Below are positions 1 to 49,700 of a DNA stretch of 64,000 nt, one piece after another. Source of the DNA: Balaenoptera acutorostrata. Taxonomy: Eukaryota > Chordata > Mammalia > Artiodactyla > Balaenopteridae. How positions within the stretch are numbered: position 1 is the first letter of the stretch; the number at the start of each line of letters is the position of its first letter. A model generated the notes under the pieces. The model was not told the DNA's origin. It worked only from the letters and a program-made list of their open reading frames with translations, and did no database searches. The DNA lies in the NCBI RefSeq assembly GCF_949987535.1, contig NC_080079.1, forward strand, positions 7,382,001-7,446,000, in the 5' to 3' direction. The translations under genes and the position numbers were made by a program.

Positions 1-289
1 CAGCGGGCTGGATGCAGCCTCCTTTCTGGGACTGAGCCGTAAAGAAAAGACCTCTGGCGCTACCATTGGAGAGTGAGGCAAAGTTACCGTGAGTGTTGTG
101 TTTTGTCTACTAAGGTTTCGGAGGATTAATAATTTAGGCCATACTTTGAAATAGAAAACCCACAGTTGGTTGTTCCTGCTGTCTTGGAAGGGATAGAATA
201 CAGCCAGGTCTGGTTTTGATGTATGTAATTGAAGATTTGTAAAGAAAGGCTTCCTCCTCTGCCTTGGCCGCAGTCATTTTTTTCCCCCA
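1..289 (+). promoter_or_regulatory. CTBP2: Putative RIBEYE promoter / 5' UTR
   Basis: Sequence directly upstream of the RIBEYE start. RIBEYE is known to be transcribed from its own promoter inside the CTBP2 locus, so this stretch should contain its 5' UTR and part of that promoter. A GGATTA core, the OTX/CRX homeodomain site, lies at 123-128. A tiny upstream ORF (ATG at 219, stop at 240-242) would be in the leader if transcription starts before it. No TATA box is evident and the start site cannot be fixed from sequence. Confidence 0.5.
219..242 (+). other. Short upstream ORF in the putative RIBEYE leader
   Basis: ATG at 219 followed by six sense codons and TAA, ending 47 bases before the RIBEYE ATG. 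A second ATG at 223 is followed at once by TAA. Whether it matters depends on where transcription starts. Confidence 0.3.
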
Positions 290-38930
<38,641 letters not shown>

Positions 38931-39216
38931 CAGAGAGTGACGGAAGGTCATCGTTCAGAACACCTGGGACCAAGAGACAGTGAAAACTAGATGAACTACG
39001 AGGAAAGGAATTTGACGGTCTTTTTAACGGATTCTGGACATACGCATCATTGATGTTGCAGTGTTAAAACTACAAAAGAGCTCGAAGCCAAGACGCGGGA
39101 AAACTGAAGATGTCGTCTGCTTGCGGAAGCGCTGAAAAAGACTAGGACGTGATTTATTAACGACCAACTTCTGTTATTGTGTGTTAAGTTTTTCATCTGT
39201 GCATCAAATCACAAAG

Positions 39217-39222
39217 AATAAA
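39217..39222 (+). terminator. CTBP2: Proximal CTBP2 poly(A) signal
   Basis: Canonical AATAAA followed by a T-rich stretch (TCTTTTTCCTTTATC), 287 bases after the stop codon. May serve a short 3' UTR. A second AATAAA is at 39315-39320. Confidence 0.5.
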
Positions 39223-40116
39223 TAGATCTTTTTCCTTTATCAGTCCCTTGGACACAGCAGGTCCTGAACACCTTGCTCTAGAATGTTGCATCAGGAGTTC
39301 CAAACAAACATCAAAATAAAAAATATTAAGAGGAAATCCCCACCCTGTGACTCTAGTCCCTTCGGTCCTCGGGGGCTGGTGACCTCTTTTGCTAATAGGA
39401 AGATTGATTAAATTACTACAAAATGGGGAGAAAACTGTTTGCCTGTGTTAGACAACCGCGAGCATAAGAGTGAAGACAGTACAGGCTCCTGTACAGAGAA
39501 GTCTCTCCCATCTGAACTGCATACTGAGCGGGCAAGTTGGTTGTGAGTTCAGTAAAAACCCTCTGATGATGCAAAAAAAAAAAAAAAAAAGTATTAAGTT
39601 TCACAAGCTGTTTGTACTCAAATATATTTTCTCAGTTTCAGATCCTCAGCTATTTTATTGAGTGGAAAGTCTTGAACTGAAAGCGTTCAAGAAGAATAAT
39701 GTTGCATTTCCTTATGTCTCAGGAAACACTTTTTATGGTAACTTGTCAGATTGTCTATGAACAAACCCACTTTTTTAGACATTGATAAAGTCTTCTTTTC
39801 TTCACGTGATATTTTATACAAGAACACTTCAGGTGTGTTATTAGATGTGACTGATTTTAACAAATCCTATTAGATTTGTATCAACTAGTTACATGTTATA
39901 TTCATAGTCTTTTGTGAATCATCGCCTTTTTGTTTAAAAGATGGCCTATTTTGAGCCTTTGTATAGGTACATTCCTGTTTTTGTGACAAAAAAAACCTTT
40001 AAAACTGTCCCAAACAGAAAAATAATGGCTATCAGAAATGTTTTGTTTTAGTGTGAGTTACCGTTACTGTATTTGTTTATTGTAAAGGTGGACATTTAGC
40101 GTTCAGTGCAGTTTTC

Positions 40117-40132
40117 AATAAAAAGTAATAAA
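40117..40132 (+). terminator. CTBP2: Distal CTBP2 poly(A) signal pair
   Basis: Two AATAAA hexamers 10 bases apart, followed by TTTCTGTTAAG. The best candidate for the main 3' end of CTBP2. Confidence 0.75.
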
Positions 40133-40536
40133 AATTTCTGTTAAGCTCTGAAATTCAAGTACAACTCACCAGTGTAAAAGTTCTCTCCTTGAGATGTTTA
40201 AAGGCAACTGCATTTTCAATTAGCCAGTTTCCCAACTCTTGTTATTCCGAGGTTCAAATACTTTTCTATCAGTCATCTACCTTTTCCATAACCAGACGCA
40301 AGAATGCTGATAATTACTTCATGTGATAGTTTAATTGAAAAAAATCAAAACTTCACATAAGTCCATCCTTATCAAATCATGCCATCCTTAAGATGAAATA
40401 GTGGGTTAGAACTAAGTCAATTCAAGAAACAAAGTTGGTCAAGTTTTAGAATTTTGATTTTAATTTACCCAAAAGCAAAATTATCTGGCTCAAGCATTAA
40501 TGCAGGAAGGGAGGTGAATCTCAAAAAAAAAATTTT

Positions 40537-40542
40537 TTTAAT
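40537..40542 (-). terminator. ZRANB1: Candidate distal ZRANB1 poly(A) signal
   Basis: ATTAAA on the minus strand next to an A/T-rich run. Chosen because the genes are closely convergent in other mammals as I recall. Not certain. Confidence 0.35.
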
Positions 40543-42136
40543 GATATTTACAAAGAAATGTTGCAAAATAATTAACATCAGCCATTTCCATAGGTTAGGA
40601 ACTTTCAGTTGATTTTATGGGTCTTCCTTCTTAAATAGCATTAAACCCCTTACTACTAGCAGTATCTGCAAATGTCGATCACGTCCAACAATTCCAGGTA
40701 CTGAACTCCTTTTCAACCGCCTCCCCCCACCCTTTCCCATTTAAAAAAAAAGTCATGGCAACTTAAAGCATCAACCTCCTCACTCATTTCAAGGTGGTGG
40801 TCCCATCCCAACTCGCCCAAGAAAAATTACACTGAAACCACCCGACACGGATAGAGGTATCCTGGACAGAGATGGCGCAAATGGTTACTGACCTATCACT
40901 CCGGGGAGCAGAGTGGCCGCTCAAGGTCTTCACAACCACTTGTCAAACAGGCAATCAGTGAGGGGGTGACGTATGCACAAAAAGGAGACCCCAACCGCCT
41001 ATGCACAGCAATAGTCCCTTAACACAGATTAAGTCTGTGACACGATGAGCCTAAAAACCAAAAACAAAAAAGGTCCAAATCCATGGTGCACCTGGGTTTT
41101 AATTGACAGAAAACACCACACTGTATTCTCCCTAGAAAAAGAACCATGAAGTCCATACAGTTAAAGGTATTACTGTCCGGAGTCAACCAAAGGACATACA
41201 GTATCTGTCACCCTGCCATATATCATCTGAGAAAGGACTGCAAACTCTTATCTTGGGACAACAGTTATGGCTGTTTGATAGTTCAAGAGCTTAACATAGC
41301 ATTGATTCACCAAAATGTTGGCCTTTACCAGCCAATCTGCTGTGAAAACCATTTAAAGCCCCATCCCTGTCTGGAGCCTAAGAAACGGAGTCATATATAT
41401 ATATATATAATTCTTTCCCACAGGGAAGAATGCTGTACCTGTTAAACTAGATGTGGTCAGGGTCACTGATCTATAAATAAATAAATAAAGAGGCACCTCA
41501 GGGGACACACCACGCAGCAAACACAACACACGGAGGCTAAAGGCCGAGCCTGCAGTTTTCTAAACAGCACTGACTGTAATGTAGACCCTAGCAACTAGAT
41601 GCTTTTCCCTCAAACATTTCTCTTCGGCTTCTTAAACTGGGAGAGCAGTTTTTGCTTAACAGCAACTAGAACAGGATGTCTGGCCACTAAAGAATTCTCC
41701 CCCTATATATGGAGAAAAGTTTATAGGGATGCTGTGCTATGTAATCAGAATGGCAGCCTTCTAAAAACTTAATTCTGTCCAAAATGAAAGCAAACCATAG
41801 AGTCAATTTGTAAGAAAACATTAACCATTTGAAACAGTAACATACACCATTATTACATCAAAATTCATTCATATGGAATCAAATTGCAAATATTTTTCCT
41901 GCAAGTTCTAGCATGCAGCAAAAGCGATCATCCTGGGAACACGTTTCAAGGAGTGTTCAGAGAGGGAAGAAAGAACTAAAGATATGACATCTCATAGGTA
42001 ATTTTCTATTTTTAGTATTCCAGCATCAAATCTGAGGTTGTGCACATTTTAATAGCATCTAAACAGAACTTAGAAGAAAACAAGAAGTAAATATTTCAAG
42101 GTTTTCACAGCCTTTTCATCAAAGGGAAGGAAAATT

Positions 42137-42172
42137 GTGTGTGTGCGCGCACGTGTGTGTTTGTGTGTGTGT
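42137..42172. repeat. GT/GC dinucleotide tract
   Basis: Alternating purine-pyrimidine run GTGTGTGTGCGCGCACGTG followed by more GT; a Z-DNA-prone microsatellite in the presumed ZRANB1 3' UTR. Confidence 0.85.
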
Positions 42173-43518
42173 AGGGCTTCTTTCCAAATTCCTTGCCACA
42201 TCAATAGTCTACAAAGTGCTTACCAGGACACTAAGTCTTTGTGTTCCTGAGTTAGGTCTGAAATTTTTACCCAGTTTTGAATGTATACCTGAAGTGGTCA
42301 AATAATACTTTTTGTAGAAAGTTTTCCTACCTAAGATTATAGTTTTAACTTTAAATAAGAATGGCCACAATTAACCAACATGCAAAAATTCTCAGACTAC
42401 TCACTGAGAAATTCATTATACAATGCATTTACCACCTTACTGCGTTCTTAAATCTTTATTCTATACTGAACTGATATTCCCAATTAGCCCAAGCAAAGGC
42501 ATGCCTTTCTAACACAATTTGCTTAAAGCAGAGTTGATGATAAAAGACAGTAAGAATCCACAGACCCTATGCATGGCAACCTGGGAGAGTATAACATTGT
42601 CAACAGGGTCAAGTGGGCAAATTTCACACGATTCATTCAGTGAGGGGTGGGCCGGCTCCCCCAAGCACTCCCCCGCCAGCACTCCCCTCACTTACATCCA
42701 CCGAATAACTATTCACAAAGAGACTGCTGCCCAGAGTCTGGTAGAAGAAGCCCCATCTTAAGGGCACTCTTCCAAACAAATAAATACCTAAACACTGAAA
42801 AGGGGCATATCAGAAACTTTTAAAAAGACAAAATAATAGAAACCAAAACCCTTTCCAAAACAAGGGAACAATGTCTATGCAAAGTTCACTCAATAAAAAA
42901 TCCTTACTTTTCTTACAGTTTGTTCCTTAAAGATTTTATTTTATTTTATTGGGCACAACAGGAACTAAATTATTAATAAAAATAAAAGCTTGTTTTTATT
43001 TTTATGTTTTGCTGTGGATAATTTGTACAAAAAGTTTCCAAATCTCTAACGAGCTCTAGTGAGACATAATGTAAAATGGATCTTTTAAGATGGAAGTAGA
43101 ATGCCAGGTTCTGCTTAAAAAAGAATGATCTCAAAGGAACAAAGAGTGATCTGCCATGTGCTTTTGGAGGTGCCCATGCTGGAAAAAACTTCTCAATAAT
43201 ATGACGATGCTGGTACAACTTTTCCTATTACACAATTTCTTACACAACCACATGCATTTACATTTATAGACAGATTTACAATTTGAAAGGAAAAAAGTTC
43301 TGTCTTAATAAAATTCATTTTTTACAAACTGTAGTCCAAAGTTCTGTCTCCTCACACAGCAGATGCATCATCTCCATTGGGTGTGGATCAGAAAAACCCT
43401 TCCAAGCAGATCCTGCCAGATTTGCTTCACTTCATGCCATGCACTCTGCTTGGAGCACCACGGTAACGTGGAGGTCACCAGAGAGCTAATACCTTGCTCT
43501 TCTGCTCTTTGATTATTT

Positions 43519-43737
43519 TCATTCATCTTCATCATCTTCGTCTTCCTCCCCATCAGACAGGGATGTACAAGGCCGGATCTGTCGGTAGCGGTCAAGCCAT
43601 TTTTCTACCATTTGCGTGACCAGAGGGTGATTCCGCCGCCGAGAGCTCTTCTGCATGGCCACGAGAACTCCTCCCTCAGTCACACAGCACTCCAGCCACT
43701 CCCTGAGCAGCTTTTCTTGCTGTTCCTCATTACCTAG
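43519..43737 (-). CDS. ZRANB1: ZRANB1 last coding exon
   Basis: 219 nt, residues 637-708 and TGA. On the minus strand it begins [17 protein letters not shown] and ends in an acidic tail, [12 protein letters not shown]. It closes the OTU domain with a C-terminal helix. Acceptor CTCTAAAAG, phase 0. Confidence 0.96.
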   Translation of the reverse strand, partial: LGNEEQQEKLLREWLECCVTEGGVLVAMQKSSRRRNHPLVTQMVEKWLDRYRQIRPCTSLSDGEEDEDDEDE

Positions 43738-46700
43738 CTTTTAGAGGAATGTGAAGAAGAGGCAAAATAATACAACAGATCAGAGACTTGACAGGAAAAA
43801 TTTAACAGAAACCTACAGCTGGTATGATTAATGAAAAAGGCCAGAGCAACGAAGTGTTTCAACATGGTTTCCACCTCCCATCAATTTTATGTTTAAAACC
43901 CAGTTTCCTGTGGTTAAATAGAAAAAAACATCAATGGGAAAATTCACAGAAAAACCTAGAGGGAAGAACAGCCTAGTAATAAGTTAATTTGTTTGATATA
44001 ATAGCAAAAAGCAAATGTTATCTAATAAGCTGATCCTGGCAAAGAAAAAGCTAGAAAGAGAAAGTTGCAGCTTCAAACAGAACAAGGTAAGTTTACGCAG
44101 AAAGTTATGTATATAGGCTCAAGTTACAAAAATTATCTATGAACTTTTTTCTTAATGTCACGGTTATAAAAAGTTTATAATTACTATTACTAGTATATTA
44201 AATAAAAGACCAATAATTTTATAAGAATATGGGTTTTCTGAGCGTGTTCTTTTACACATTCTCACCACCTCCCCTGCCTGGTCTGCACCACCGGCTCCCC
44301 TGCAGCCACAGGGATCTCCTACCTGGCGTCCTGCTCCTGCTCCCACCACTGCCCAGGGATCTAGTCTCAACTGAGTTGCCAGTATTCCCCTTCCGGGCAA
44401 ACTGGCTGTTGGCTCCCCAGCTTACCCAGAATAAAGCCAAAGATTTAAAAGACAGTTGACGACCCCATGCCACCCCTTAACCTCTCAGCCTCGTCTCCCC
44501 CTGCCTGCCCAATCCCCACAAACCACACTGGCTTGAACTTCCCTCTACCTACAACTCTCTTCCCCCAGATTCTGCAAGACTCCGTCCTCTTTCAGGTCTC
44601 AATTCAGGCGTCACCTCCTCAGTGATGCCTCACCTTGGGCCCCCGTTGGCCCCCTCATCCCTCCCTTTCCCCCTCACCCCATCTTTTTACTTTTTCTCCT
44701 CAGCACTACCTGAGGGCCAGGACTTTGGTCTTCACTGCTTTATCTCTGCACAACACATCCTACACAGCAATTCTGAAAAGATAAATTTCAAAGTCTGTCT
44801 GACCAGTATTTATAGAAAGTGACAATTACTACGACCAAATTCAAAATTGTAAGTGGTAGTACAGATAATACCACACCTGAAAGACACACTAGGCTGGGTT
44901 CTGGTACAGCGTTGCTACTTTAAGTAATTAATACAAGAAACAGGCTTCTTACCTCCTGAGCAGAAAGAAAGTGCACATGGAGTAACTTCCTTTCACTGTC
45001 AACCAGAGGCAGAAATGTAATGGTGACATCGTCATCGGTGTTCAGGTTAGCACCAGCACCTCGGTTACCATAGCCATCATTTTCCATGGCAACCAAAGCA
45101 GAGAAGTGGCCCCTTGTATAGCCCAGAGCAATCGGACTTTTCCAACAAAAACTCTGTTCCCACAACAAAGGCAAATACACACCTGGAAAGAGGGAAGAAA
45201 ATCACAATGAGATTTTCAGGATGTGATTGCAATGTGCATTAAAATAATAAACAAGAAAGTTCCAAAATACTCACGATAATGGCTTACCTTGAAACCGAGT
45301 ATATCCTAAAGTTTCTCCCCGGAAACTTTTATAATATTTTACTCCATAAACTATAATTGGTCGTCTAAGAATATGTGCAAGTACAAAAATGTGGGTCTGT
45401 TCCAAACTTGCTCCAGGCTGTACAGAACAAAATAAAAGAAAGCAAATTCTCTTTAAAACATTTATTACCACCCCGGAAAACTGATGTGTATAACACAATG
45501 CTACCCTCCTTCATTACACTATCTCAATTCATTTAAAAAATACAGTAATACTACTGTCAAACTAAAGAGTTTGCTTCCTCAAATAACAAAGTCCAATAAA
45601 AGAAATCTGCAAAGTTTACGTACAGGTATCCTTCATTATCCGAACTCAAGAACTGAACAGATTTGGTTAAAAACTGATTTCAGAAACAAGAGATTCAGAC
45701 AGCAAAGGAAGCTTGATTTATATAACTGCCTTCTGGTTAAGTTACTTGTGAAAGTACTACCTACAACAAGGTCCACCCGAAGTAAAAAGATGAGCTTCGT
45801 TATCTCACACAAACATAAATGGCTGCAAATGGCTGCATCACCTAAGGCAAGAATACGCAACAGGTCTCCGTCCCCCACAACGATTCTGACAGCACCTTTA
45901 CAGGAGGTGCATGTCTCAGAGGTAAAACAGTCACTGTGAACCCTGCCCAAATGGCCCAAAGACAGAAGGTACTTCCCTCAGAGGGTACTAATGAATTATG
46001 ATGCTTTCTGCAAAGAAAACAAGTGGTTTGTTGTGCATATATTTGAAGTTTACAGTTTAGTATATTAATATGCTTCATAAAATAAAACTAGCATGAGTGT
46101 GAGGGACAGCCCTACACAATACATCTGTAAAAGTTCATTCCCCAGTTAGTTAATCCTTCCTGTCCACGGCACCTTCTCCTCGGCCTACGTCACGTGGACA
46201 GAGCCTCCTCGCCTGGGGAGCCTTATGAGCATCACAACTGGATCCTCAGGGGCCTGACAGCTCGGCATCAGCACCCACTACTAGCCCAGTGATCTTGGGC
46301 AAGTGTCCCCTCGGACACAGAATGGGAGCTAACCCGTAGGTAGGTAAAACAGGCATAAAGCCACCATTTTTTAAAATTTTATTATTTTTTAAAATTTTTA
46401 TTGGAGTATAGTTGATTTACAATGTTGTGTTAGTTTCTGCTGTACAGCAAAGTGAATTGTTATACATATACCTATATCCATCCACTCTTTTTTAGATTCT
46501 TTTCCCATATAGGTCATTACAGAGTATTGAGTAGAGTTTCCTGTGCTATACAGTAGGTCCTTATTAGCTATCTATTTTATATATAGTAGTGTGTATATGT
46601 CAATCCCAAAAAGCCACCTTTCTGAGAGGACAATATAACTGAAGAGCAATCTGAGGAAATATTTAAGAGGTTAGCATCACCAAGTACAACTTTCATTTGG

Positions 46701-49700
46701 ACAGTTGTTTAATCACTTAATATAAGACATGTTGCCCTCCCTGTTCTGCAGCGAGGACTTGCCTATGGTCCCAGAGCTGATAAACAGCAGTCACTAGAAC
46801 CCAAGTCACCCGCTGCCAAGTCAAGCGCTCTTCCCTTCATGCCACACTGCCTCCAACACGGTCTTCATGTAAACCAAGGCATTTAGACCAGCTGCCTCAC
46901 TCTTCTCATAGGAGCAACGTGCCCTGAAGCATTCTTACCTGACTAGCAAGAGAGAGTATAAATGCCCAGTCTTCTTGCCACTGTTCTTCTCTCAAGGAAA
47001 AATGTAAACCAAAGCTCTGAGAATACCAGGACTCCCAATCTTTCCAACGCGTATAAAACCTAAAAGCAACAGAGTAAAAAAGAAGCCTTTCTATAAACAG
47101 TTCATTTAATGTTCCAATAATTTATGTAATGTAGTCTTTAAGCAATTCAAATGCAGAGATTAATAATTAATTTTACCTGGCTTGCAGTATATTTTTCAAA
47201 TTAAAAATGCCTCCTTTCTGCTAGCAGACACCTTTTAACATATCCTCAGACATAATTTGATTCACCACCCACCAAATTTTCATCAAAACTACAAACACTA
47301 GTGATGAGAACAGCTGATTTCAACTGTCTACTATTGGTTTACAAATTAAAAATAAAAACACTCAAAATCATCTGAGAGGCTGGATAAAAATCAAAGACAC
47401 TACATTTCTCCACTAATGAACAGTATCCACTACTTGGTCACAGACTAGAAATAGCCCATGTGTTTACAAGAATATCAAAATCACTTCCTTGAGATTTCAT
47501 TCATTAAATAAAATTTTTGATTATCACATGACAATCCAAAAAAAAAAATCACTGTAACTACAAGAACAATCCCTTCTTCATGCTTAATACCTCTTTAAAT
47601 ACTTCAGCCTAATAAATTATGAAGATTAAAAATCAAACTAGGCCACTGGTAGACTGAATTACTAAAAGCAAAACATTCTTTTTCCTTAGATCAAGTATAC
47701 AATTAAATAAAGCCAGATATAATTATGCTCAAAACTGTGATCCACTGTCTTACAAAACAAACCAGCAAAGACCTCTGAAGACAGACATTTAACTTGTTTG
47801 TAACATTACATTCCTCTCACATGTAGAGGAACTATCAGAAATCCCCAATACTTTTATGTATTTGAATTCTAGGTAAAAGAATCAAAAGATCAGAAAACAT
47901 TCTTTTGCTGTTGTTAAAAAGTTAAGGTATTAAATGTCTTAGTGTCACACGTTTCTTTAGAGTAACTTAATGCAGGGCTCCGTAAAAAGTAAATTAATAT
48001 ATTTTAAATTTAAAAAAGAATGTTACAGAGGCTTAACTCGTTTGATTAGAAAAAAACACTTTTCTATGCCAGATAACCATAGGTTTTTTCTTTTTAAATC
48101 AGGAATGTAAGTTTCAATGCCAAATGTTTAAAAATAAAATATGGATATTCCTCTTTTAAAATACCTAAGATACACAGAAATATATTTCAATGCACCAATG
48201 ACAAAATACATTGTTTTAATAAGTTCGAGGAGAAATATCATGAAACACAGAAAGTTGCTGCAGTTAAGAAATTTCTTGGTTACTGCCTAGGATCATTTTA
48301 TGAATGAGATAGCTAAATTTGCCAGAAATCAAATGATGACTTGACTCAAAACTCAAGAAGACTGCAGAATAAGGGTGTTCAAAAAATATATTTTAAAAAT
48401 AAGCATGTTCAAATAATCACACCCACCACACAAAGACCTAAACACTCAAGCTACCTGGCTCACTGAGAACAGACAAGCAAACCAAATCCAGGAATACAAG
48501 ACCAAGTGAGACAGCAAGTTTGGCTTTAACATTCAAAAGTCAATTCCGGGCTTCCCTGGTGGCACAGTGGTTAAGAATCCGCCTGCCGATGCAGGGGACA
48601 TGGGTTTGAGCCCTAGTCCAGGAAGATCCCACATGCCGCGGAGCAACTAAGCCCGTGCACCACAACTACTGAGCCTATGCTCTACAGCCCGCGTGCCACA
48701 ACTAATGAAGCCCGTAGCCCCCGCTTGCCACAACTAGAGAAAGCCCGCGAGCAGCAACGAAGACCCAATGCAGCCAAAAATAAATAAGTAAAAATAAATA
48801 AATTTATTTTTTAAAAAAGTCAATTCCACATTCATGGATGAATTCCACATTCAGTGCAATCTCTATCAAAATCTCAGAGGACTTTTCTGCAGAAGCTAGG
48901 ACCTAAAATTTATCTAGAAATCCAAAGAATTCAGAATAGCAAAAAGAATCTTGAAAAAGAAGTACAAAGTTGGAAGATTATACTCCTGATTTCAAAACCT
49001 ACCACAAAGCTACAATCATCAAGAAAGTCTAATGTAGGCATAAGGACAGACATACATATCAACAGGAAAAAATTGAGAGTCCAGAAATAAACTTTTACTT
49101 TTATGGTCAAATACTTTTTGACAAAAGTACCAAGGCATTTTGAATGGGGAAAAAAAATAAACAGTACTGGGACAATTGGATATCCATGCAAAACAGATGA
49201 TTTTAGATCTTTACCTCACACCTTCAATAAAAATTAGCTCAAAATGGGTCACAGACTTTAAATGTAAAAGCTAAAACTATGAAATTCCTAGATGGAAACA
49301 CAGGAATAAAACTTTAAAATTTTAAATTTAAAAACTGTAAACAACTATAATAAATATGCTAAGGGATCTAATGGAAAAAGACAGCATGCAAGAACAGATG
49401 GGCAATGTAAGAAGAGAGATGGAAATCCTAAGAAAGAGCCAAAATGAAATGCTAGAGATCAAAAACACCAACAGAAATGAAGAACATTTTTGATAGGCTT
49501 ATTAGTGGACTGGATACAGCTAAGCAAAGAACCTCATGAAGATACAATACAAACCTCCAAATCTAAAAAGCAAAGATAACACATATAGAAAAAAAAAAGA
49601 AGTGAATTTCAAATAACCATGGGACAACTACAAAAGGTATAACATACAAATGACAATAATAGAGGGAGAAAAAAGAAAGTAACGGAAGAAATATTTGAAA

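Larger units (their letters stand above)
38931..40145 (+). other. CTBP2: CTBP2 3' UTR
   Basis: Sequence after the stop, free of recognised repeats apart from an A18 run at about 39572-39589. Poly(A) signals AATAAA occur at 39217, 39315, 40117 and 40127. The closely spaced distal pair is the likely main end, giving a UTR of about 1.2 kb; the proximal ones could give shorter forms. Confidence 0.8.
40515..43518 (-). other. ZRANB1: ZRANB1 3' UTR (probable)
   Basis: AT-rich stretch downstream of the ZRANB1 stop, almost free of interspersed repeats, as expected for a transcribed UTR. It contains (AT)n at about 41393-41410 and a mixed GT/GC tract at about 42137-42172. The distal end is guessed from an ATTAAA signal on the minus strand (40542-40537), which would leave only about 370 bases between the two gene ends. 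Minus-strand AATAAA hexamers nearer the stop (around 42940-43000) could give shorter forms. Confidence 0.55.
45418..46938 (-). other. ZRANB1: ZRANB1 intron with L1 and MIR pieces
   Basis: 1.5-kb intron holding an L1 3' UTR fragment (46368-46607) and a MIR-like piece (46700-46860). The open frames around 45484-46078 match no known protein. Confidence 0.8.

Noticed and set aside
39572..39589. A18 run as evidence of a processed pseudogene
   Set aside because: It lies in the CTBP2 3' UTR with no retrocopy upstream and no target duplication seen.
48548..48640. tRNA-like A and B boxes in the CTTCCCTGGTGG repeats
   Set aside because: They are the tRNA-derived heads of CHR SINEs with A-rich tails and target duplications, not functional tRNA genes.
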